From contig NZ_FNHH01000019.1 of NCBI RefSeq assembly GCF_900103545.1, positions 14,450-78,449 of the forward strand: a stretch of DNA of 64,000 nt, written 5' to 3'. Under the pieces are notes generated by a model. The model saw nothing but the letters and a program-made list of their open reading frames with translations. It was not told the origin of the DNA and did not search any database. This document shows, in pieces, positions 58,349-64,000 of this stretch; position 1 is the stretch's first letter, and each line of letters starts with the position of its first letter. The translations under genes were made by a program, and so were the position numbers. The stretch is from Daejeonella rubra (lineage in GTDB: Bacteria > Bacteroidota > Bacteroidia > Sphingobacteriales > Sphingobacteriaceae).

Positions 58349-59326
58349 TTATTTCAGCTTCGCCTGACTTAAATAACGCCTGGGAATTTCTGCCCCGGCC
58401 ACATAGCTCAGTTTTCCGATCTTACACATTTGATAAATATTGATCCGGAAATCAGGGCAGGTACTCACAAAGCAATAAGCATCTGTTGGATCAAACCCAT
58501 AAGAGTTGATCAGCCATTCCATCATATAAACTGTTGCCTGATGAACTGCTTCTTCGAGAGGGCGGTAAGCATGAATTGTGATGATTGATTCGGGAGTTTC
58601 AATCCGTATCCCGGGAGGTCTGCTACCCTTTATTACATCAAAGGACAATCGTACTGTAGCCTGGGTTTCAGCTGCTGTTCCGGTGTATTCCGTATCCCCC
58701 TGACTTGCGTGTACATCCCCCAGATAAAATAGTCCGCCTTCATGGTAGACAGGCAAAAAGACTTTATTTCCGGGCTTAAAGTCACGGATATCCAGATTCC
58801 CTCCCCAATCACCCTGTCCATCAAGACTGTTCAATACATCTCTGTCAGGAGCCACGCCCAAAGTACCTACAAATGGTGTTATTGGCCAGGAGATCTTATC
58901 ATTGAAATGAAGAGTGCCATCCATTGTAGTTCCGCTTGCACCTGGAGTATGTTTAAATATTTTAGTGTGATATTCTGAGGAAAGTTCAGGCCAGCGTGAT
59001 GATTCGCCGAGAGGCCCGCGTTTTGGACCAACCGCTATCCATGAGGTATTCTCAACCTCTATTTCATGAATATTTACGATCAGGGTATCGCCAGGTTCAA
59101 GTCCTTCGATATAAACCGGACCAGCAATAGGGTTTGCAAGCGGAGGATTACGATCAAAACCAGGACGATTGGCTGGAATGGCTTTATCAGCCGGACTTTT
59201 AAAAAAACCACTCCCTGCATCCCAGGTTTCAATTTCAAAACGCTCCCCGGTTTTGACCCTTAACAAGGGCTTGTCGGAATGATCAAAAGCAAATTTTCTG
59301 GCTTGCTCGCGCAAAATTTTTTTCAT
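58349..59326 (-). CDS. acetamidase/formamidase family protein
   Basis: A 325-residue cytoplasmic enzyme of the acetamidase/formamidase fold. Family blocks: NRPGFDRNPPLANPIAGPVYIEGLEPGDTLIVNI, PITPFVGTLGVAP, DGQGDWGGNLDIRDFKPGNKVFLPVYHEGGLFYLGDVHASQGDTEYTGTAAET, and TCPDFRINIYQM with a Cys near the C-terminus. It would hydrolyse formamide, acetamide or a related short amide to the acid and ammonia. It is alone on its strand between two outer-membrane/secreted genes; no transporter is adjacent. Convergent with the barrel gene. Confidence 0.92.
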   Translation of the reverse strand: MKKILREQARKFAFDHSDKPLLRVKTGERFEIETWDAGSGFFKSPADKAIPANRPGFDRNPPLANPIAGPVYIEGLEPGDTLIVNIHEIEVENTSWIAVGPKRGPLGESSRWPELSSEYHTKIFKHTPGASGTTMDGTLHFNDKISWPITPFVGTLGVAPDRDVLNSLDGQGDWGGNLDIRDFKPGNKVFLPVYHEGGLFYLGDVHASQGDTEYTGTAAETQATVRLSFDVIKGSRPPGIRIETPESIITIHAYRPLEEAVHQATVYMMEWLINSYGFDPTDAYCFVSTCPDFRINIYQMCKIGKLSYVAGAEIPRRYLSQAKLK

Positions 59327-59440
59327 TTTTCAGCCTTTATATACCCTTAAATTAAGAGAAAATCAGGAGATTTCCGAGAGGAATTCCTTATAAAAAGGAT
59401 TTTAAAATAAATGGCCTGAGACAAAAGCCTATAAAATAAA

Positions 59441-59473
59441 TACGGCCATTTCCTGAAAACAGAAGATGGCCGT
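59441..59473 (-). terminator. hairpin after the subtilase gene
   Basis: TACGGCCAT pairs perfectly with ATGGCCGTA around a 15-base loop; on the minus strand a T-rich stretch follows. Likely terminator of the subtilase gene (59497-60693). Confidence 0.6.
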
Positions 59474-59496
59474 AAGCAAAATAGTATGAAATTAGT

Positions 59497-60693
59497 TTAT
59501 CTTATTGCTTTTACGTCAGGTGTATTATCACGGTCGCCAGTAACTGTACCACCATTTGAAATATTGCCAAGCAGCAAAATTCCACATGCATGAGGAGACG
59601 CCATTGAAGTTCCACTAATGGTATTGTATCCACCTGATTTCCAGGTAGAACTAATACTAACACCAGGAGCGCTGTAATCAACAGGAGGATTTCCAAAGTT
59701 TGAGAAGGTTGCAAATACACCATTCACATCATATGCAGAGATGGTATAAACATTCGGAGCATTTACACTTGCAGGCGAATAGTTGGTTGCACTTTTTGCA
59801 TCGTTACCTGCGGCAACTGCAAATTTAACTACAGCTGATGCTCTTAAAACCGCATCGTTCAATGCCTGGGAAAAAGCTCCACCTAAACTCATATTAGCCA
59901 CATCGCCAGAAATTCCTTTTAAAGCAACATAATCAATACCAGCAATTACACCAGAAGTCGACCCACTACCTCTTGAATCTAATACTTTAACAGGAATCAC
60001 TGTTGCACCGGCTGCAACTCCAACAACACCGATGGTATTGTTTAATGCAGCTACAGTACCGGCAACGTGAGTACCATGTCCATTACCATCATTAAAATTA
60101 GCATCCTTACCGGCAGTAAAGGCTGTAAAGCCTAAAGTACTACCTACGATCAGGTCAGGATGAGTAAGATCTATACCTGTATCAATGATCCATGCTCTTT
60201 TTCCTGTTCCACTCGCAGATCCGCCAATAGCATTAATTCCCCATGGAGTAGTCTGAGCCGGTGGTGTTGTACTACCTCCGCCACCACCTGGCCTTGCCTC
60301 TATGGTTATTGGCCAAAGGTTGATCTCCATATCGGCCTCAATATATTTTACATCCGGATCCTTTGCTAATTTAGCCGCAACTGCCGGACTGATAAAAGCA
60401 GAAAAACCCTGAATAGCCTTTGAATAAACAAATTCAAGATTTGATTCAGCAGCACTATTTCGTTTTAATAATCCCAATGCACGACCTCTTGATTTGACTT
60501 TATCTCCCAGAATTGTATTGTCATCCTTTAAAACAATTATGTATTTTGAAGGAATTGCTCTGCCCGTTGTTGAACCAAGTAAATTTTCTTTAACACTTCC
60601 ATCAAGCTGGATTAAAGATCCTGAATTATCAAATTCAGTTTTAGAACAAGAGACTGTTAAAACAATAGCAGACAGATATAATAACTTCTTCAT
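59497..60693 (-). CDS. subtilisin-family (S8) serine protease lipoprotein
   Basis: From the ATG at 60693 the protein has 398 residues with a lipobox VLTVSCS (Cys16); the frame extends to 60777 but without a signal. An inhibitor I9-type propeptide spans about 40-120 (PSKYIIVLKDDNTI, AVAAKLAKDPDVKYIEADMEI). A Gly/Thr/Pro linker leads to the catalytic domain with Asp in WIIDTGIDLTHPDL, His in DGNGHGTHVAGTVAAL and Ser in ISGTSMASPHACGIL; the oxyanion Asn is in AVAAGND. The triad is complete. The chain ends soon after the Ser block. Secreted or surface protease. It is followed by a hairpin at 59441-59473. Confidence 0.92.
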   Translation of the reverse strand: MKKLLYLSAIVLTVSCSKTEFDNSGSLIQLDGSVKENLLGSTTGRAIPSKYIIVLKDDNTILGDKVKSRGRALGLLKRNSAAESNLEFVYSKAIQGFSAFISPAVAAKLAKDPDVKYIEADMEINLWPITIEARPGGGGGSTTPPAQTTPWGINAIGGSASGTGKRAWIIDTGIDLTHPDLIVGSTLGFTAFTAGKDANFNDGNGHGTHVAGTVAALNNTIGVVGVAAGATVIPVKVLDSRGSGSTSGVIAGIDYVALKGISGDVANMSLGGAFSQALNDAVLRASAVVKFAVAAGNDAKSATNYSPASVNAPNVYTISAYDVNGVFATFSNFGNPPVDYSAPGVSISSTWKSGGYNTISGTSMASPHACGILLLGNISNGGTVTGDRDNTPDVKAIR

Positions 60694-60877
60694 AATTTCA
60701 CTATAGTTAATAATTATAAGAGAATAAATATAATTAACCTTTTTGAAAAAGTTCAATAATAAAAGATTGAATTTCAATAATTTAATTAATTATAAATAAT
60801 ATGTTGTTTATCTTAAATAATTGGTTGTTTGAAGATATAATCTGTCTGTATATTTTTGGTTTTCAAATGAATAAGAA

Positions 60878-61777
60878 TTATCGTTTAAATTTCTTCATCG
60901 CATTTTTAACCGGCCTTCCGATCCAAACCTGCGGTGCCTTTAACTTTAATAATTCAGCGATAGTAGCTGCGGTATCGAAGGTCATGATGCTCTGCAATAA
61001 TTCCTGATCTTTAATAATTCCCGGGCCTTTAATGATCCATGGAATCTGCATTTCATTCATACTGATCAGGCCATGACCCTTATTGATACCCCCATGATCT
61101 GCGGTAAATAGCACTACTGTGCTTTCGGCTATTCCGGCATCTTCAATGCTTTTTAAAATAGTTCCGATGTGGGCATCGGTCCGTTCAATTGCCGAATAAT
61201 ATTCGGGAGTTCCATGTCCAATCTTATGCCCGACGCTATCCACATCATGAAGATGAACAAAGAGAAAATTTGGTTTTTTTTCTTTGATATAATCACTTGC
61301 TGCCTTGGTAACCGCGATATCGCCATCAGCATTCTGATCCTTATTGACTGCCGCTTTGGGAAACAAATATCCTATGCCATCCCATTCATAAATAACACCT
61401 ATCTCACTGTCAGGCTTTTCTTTACGAAGTTGAGAATACAGACTTGGAAACATTCCATAATCATCCACTACTCTGGGAGGCATATCCGGTTTTTTACTAC
61501 CCCAAGTAGTATAACCATGAAGCTCCGGACCCGCCCCCATAACCATCGATGCCCAGTTTGCCGCACTCGATGAAGGCAAAACCGTCCTTGCTTGTAATGA
61601 CCAGGAACCTTCCTTCATCATGGCCCTCAGATTTGGAATTTTAGCCTTTTCAAAAGCATAAGCACCAAATCCATCTGACCCGATCAATATCACATGCTTA
61701 ATCTTCTGAGAAAAAACCTGTTCAGATACAAAAGAGATAAGGAATAAAAAAAACAAGGGCATGATAATCTTCTTCAT
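60878..61777 (-). CDS. alkaline-phosphatase-superfamily protein (nucleotide pyrophosphatase/phosphodiesterase-like)
   Basis: Exported protein of 299 residues from the ATG at 61777, with a signal peptide ending in EQVFSQ. Metal and nucleophile motifs of the superfamily: VILIGSDGFGA (Asp), a Ser in LPSSSAANWASMVMG at the nucleophile position, HDVDSVGHKIGHG (His/Asp metal ligands) and FTADHGG. This is the layout of the NPP/phosphodiesterase branch rather than PhoA. The substrate is unknown. It lies between the subtilase and the divergent sialate O-acetylesterase gene. Confidence 0.88.
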   Translation of the reverse strand: MKKIIMPLFFLFLISFVSEQVFSQKIKHVILIGSDGFGAYAFEKAKIPNLRAMMKEGSWSLQARTVLPSSSAANWASMVMGAGPELHGYTTWGSKKPDMPPRVVDDYGMFPSLYSQLRKEKPDSEIGVIYEWDGIGYLFPKAAVNKDQNADGDIAVTKAASDYIKEKKPNFLFVHLHDVDSVGHKIGHGTPEYYSAIERTDAHIGTILKSIEDAGIAESTVVLFTADHGGINKGHGLISMNEMQIPWIIKGPGIIKDQELLQSIMTFDTAATIAELLKLKAPQVWIGRPVKNAMKKFKR

Positions 61778-61997
61778 GGATATTTTTTTAATAAACACTC
61801 ATCCAAAATCAGGATTAAGTTTCAAAGCACAAAATATTTGAAGGTAATTTGAAATTAAAGAAAATCCATACTTTTAATAATTTCAGAAAAAAGAATCAAA
61901 CATTTTAAAATCAGCGAAAACAATTATATTTAAATAATTCAATAATACTTCCTGAGGAAAATTCGATTGGTTTGAATAATAAAATACAAGAAGATTC

Positions 61998-63410
61998 ATG
62001 AAAAAACAATTTTTATTAGTGATCCTGGCATGCTTTATTGCCATATCAGGAACAGCAAACGTACGACTTCCAAATATCCTTGGATCTCATATGGTTTTAC
62101 AGCAAAAATCAACTGTTAAATTATGGGGCTGGGCATCACCTGGTGAGAAAATAAGTATTAAGGTAGGATGGGATAATACAACATATCAAACCCAGGCAAC
62201 AAATGATGCCAAATGGATAACAGAAATTAAAACCCCAGAGGCCGGCGGATCATATTCGATCACTCTTCAGGGAAATAATACCATAATACTGGAGGACGTT
62301 TTAATTGGGGAAGTATGGGTATGCGGCGGACAAAGTAATATGGAATGGTCTGGTACTCAAAACTTACAGGAAAGTAAAGATGAAGCACCTAATGCGACCA
62401 ATAATAAGATCCGGTTATTTTATGTGGCTAAATCAACTTCAGCATTTCCACAAGAGAATGCCGAAGGGAAATGGGTTGTTTGCTCACCTGAAGAAATGAT
62501 TAAATTTAGTGCCATTGGCTATTTTTTCGGTAAAAATTTAAATCAAAAATTGAATACTCCAATTGGCTTGATCAATTCAAATTGGGGAGGTACTCCAGCC
62601 GAAACCTGGTCGCCGGAATATGTGATCAATAATGATAAAATCATTAAAAAAGGCTCCGAGCAATTAAGCGCTTCACAAGGCTGGCCTCATAAAACTGCAC
62701 TGGCTTATAATGCCATGATCTACCCAATCACAAACTACTCCATAGCCGGAGCGATCTGGTATCAGGGTGAAAGCAATGTCAAAACCTATTATGCCTATGA
62801 GAAGTTATTTACAGGCATGATCGATGCATGGCGTCAGCAATGGAATAAAAATTTTCCTTTCTATTTTGTACAGATTGCACCCTTCTCCTATGGTTTTAAA
62901 AATGTTGGCGCACTTCTAAGGGAAACACAAACAAAATCTGCCCAGCACCCAAATACAGGAATGGTGGTGGTGACTGACCTTGTACCGGATACGACAAACA
63001 TCCATCCGACATTAAAAATTGCAGTTGCTAAACGCTTATCAGACCTGGCATTGAACGAAACATATGGATTCACTGATATTGCTTGTCAAAGTCCGGTGTA
63101 TTCGAATCATAATATCGAGAAGGATAAAATAAAAATTCAATTTTCAAATGCGTCGAATGGTTTGATGGTAAAGGGGGATAAGATCAGCAGTTTTGAAATT
63201 GCAGGTGAGGATAAAATATTCTTCCCAGCCCAGGCAAAAATTGAAGGAAACACTGTGGTCGTATCTAATAAAAACATAAAAAGCCCTGTAGCAGTTCGTT
63301 TTGCATTCAATAATACCGCGATTCTGAATTTATTTAATAAAGAAGGATTGCCTGTCAATTTATTCAGGACAGACGATTGGGAAATGGATACCAGCGCGAT
63401 AAAAAAATAA
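61998..63410 (+). CDS. sialate O-acetylesterase family protein
   Basis: Exported SGNH-fold esterase of 470 residues with a signal peptide ending in ISGTANV. Blocks: LGSHMVLQQKSTVKLWGWASPGEKI, VLIGEVWVCGGQSNMEW with the catalytic Ser in GQSNM, INSNWGGTPAETW, IWYQGESNVKTYYAYEKLF and the Asp/His pair near TDLVPDTTNIHP. Related enzymes remove O-acetyl groups from sialic acid, or from pectin and xylan-type glycans in Bacteroidota, so the substrate may be a plant glycan, in line with the uronate genes of the window. It is divergent from the alkaline-phosphatase-family gene. Confidence 0.93.
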   Translation: MKKQFLLVILACFIAISGTANVRLPNILGSHMVLQQKSTVKLWGWASPGEKISIKVGWDNTTYQTQATNDAKWITEIKTPEAGGSYSITLQGNNTIILEDVLIGEVWVCGGQSNMEWSGTQNLQESKDEAPNATNNKIRLFYVAKSTSAFPQENAEGKWVVCSPEEMIKFSAIGYFFGKNLNQKLNTPIGLINSNWGGTPAETWSPEYVINNDKIIKKGSEQLSASQGWPHKTALAYNAMIYPITNYSIAGAIWYQGESNVKTYYAYEKLFTGMIDAWRQQWNKNFPFYFVQIAPFSYGFKNVGALLRETQTKSAQHPNTGMVVVTDLVPDTTNIHPTLKIAVAKRLSDLALNETYGFTDIACQSPVYSNHNIEKDKIKIQFSNASNGLMVKGDKISSFEIAGEDKIFFPAQAKIEGNTVVVSNKNIKSPVAVRFAFNNTAILNLFNKEGLPVNLFRTDDWEMDTSAIKK

Positions 63411-63505
63411 AATATATCAGTGGTTAAACGGAATTTTTAACCTCTGTTATTCTCATAAACTATATTAACATTAAGCTCTTTGAACTTAAATGTGATCTAT
63501 TTAAC

Positions 63506-63913
63506 ATGAACAAATCAAACAGAAGAAAATTTTTAAGTACTGCCGCTGCACTTACAGCGGGCACAGCTGCAAACGCCATGACAATAACTCCAAAATCTGA
63601 AAAATATGGCATTGCCCATCAAGTATATTTCTGGCTCAAAAGAATTGGATCTGAAGAAGACCGTCAGGAACTGATCAAGGGGATCAAAACATTAAAGAGC
63701 ATTGAAACTGTTCGTGAAATGCACATCGGAATTGTTGCAAGCACAGAAAAGAGAAGTGTGATAGACACCAGCTGGAGTGTATCAGAGCTTTTGTACTTTG
63801 ATAATGTTGGAGGACAGGCAGTTTACCAAACACACCCTATCCACCTGGAATTTGCAAAGAACTACGGTCATCTTTGGGAAAAAGTAGTGGTTTATGATTC
63901 TGCATTAATTTAA
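63506..63913 (+). CDS. Tat-exported Dabb-family (stress-responsive alpha/beta barrel) protein
   Basis: A 135-residue protein with a twin-arginine signal (NRRKFLSTAAALTAGTAANA). The body is a Dabb-type ferredoxin-like domain: YGIAHQVYFWLKRIGSEEDRQELIKGIKTLKSIETVREMHIG and SVSELLYFDNVGGQAVYQTHPIHLEFAKNYGHLWEKVVVYDS, with the conserved YQTHP.H block. Function is not established for exported members. It is 95 bp after the sialate O-acetylesterase gene and may share its transcript. The remaining 87 bp of the window hold no gene. Confidence 0.9.
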   Translation: MNKSNRRKFLSTAAALTAGTAANAMTITPKSEKYGIAHQVYFWLKRIGSEEDRQELIKGIKTLKSIETVREMHIGIVASTEKRSVIDTSWSVSELLYFDNVGGQAVYQTHPIHLEFAKNYGHLWEKVVVYDSALI

Positions 63914-64000
63914 CGTGAGTTCGATATAAGAAATCAGATTTTCAAGAATTATTTTTAGTTTATAACTATTTGATAATGAATAAGTAAGCATATTTTATTA

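Overview
The window comes from a Bacteroidota chromosome, most likely a Sphingobacteriaceae relative (Pedobacter/Daejeonella/Mucilaginibacter type). This rests on the order miaB, sigma-54 activator, lptE, TPR-like protein, secG, groES, groEL; on a PorP/SprF-family protein; on many lipoproteins and Tat-signal Gfo/Idh/MocA proteins; on weak Shine-Dalgarno signals; and on TAnnTTTG-type -7 promoter boxes. The genus is inferred, not shown. I found no rRNA, tRNA, CRISPR array, transposase or prophage gene.

Layout. 1-7.2 kb: housekeeping block (3' part of miaB, sigma-54 activator, lptE, secG, groESL). 7.5-8.7 kb: a protein built from thirteen exact-length 63-bp (21-residue) coiled-coil repeats followed by a lone kinase-type H-box. 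8.7-11.3 kb: SGNH hydrolase, lipB and a phosphopantetheinyl transferase, with dcd divergent. 11.5-16.6 kb: large plug-domain outer-membrane protein, an enoyl-CoA isomerase plus a mitochondrial-type 2,4-dienoyl-CoA reductase, a Rid protein and clpS. 16.6-29.8 kb: mixed envelope and secreted functions, a B12-binding radical SAM protein, CvfB-like S1 protein, Tet-like MFS, MaoC protein and DUF3810 protein. 29.8-39.2 kb: minus-strand uronate/sugar block (uxaC, two ACS-type MFS permeases, four Gfo/Idh/MocA oxidoreductases, three with Tat signals).

40.5-55.3 kb is the most interesting part: a minus-strand sulfur island with a Crp/Fnr regulator, OprD-like porin, secreted DsrE-like protein, SoxB-like thiosulfohydrolase, membrane-anchored TsdA-like dihaem cytochrome c, two half-size YeeE/YedE transporters, universal stress protein, two small rhodaneses, thioredoxin, a small YgaP-type membrane protein, DUF202 protein, MFS permease, two metallo-beta-lactamase/rhodanese fusions, a TPMT-family methyltransferase and a TauE/SafE exporter. 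No soxYZ, soxXA or soxCD is present in the window. Four promoters in this island carry the same 14-bp palindrome GTAAC-N4-GTTAC (two exact, two with one mismatch), always exactly 22 bp from a CAAAnnT(A/C) box (the reverse complement of the -7 element). This is the geometry of a class II Crp/Fnr activator, and the regulator encoded at the end of the longest operon is the obvious candidate. I read the island as a co-regulated module for taking up, oxidising and detoxifying thiosulfate and sulfane sulfur.

55.4-64 kb: VIT1/CCC1 transporter with an N-terminal ferritin-like region, TetR regulator, outer-membrane beta-barrel protein, acetamidase/formamidase, lipoprotein subtilase, alkaline-phosphatase-family protein, sialate O-acetylesterase and a Tat-signal Dabb protein.
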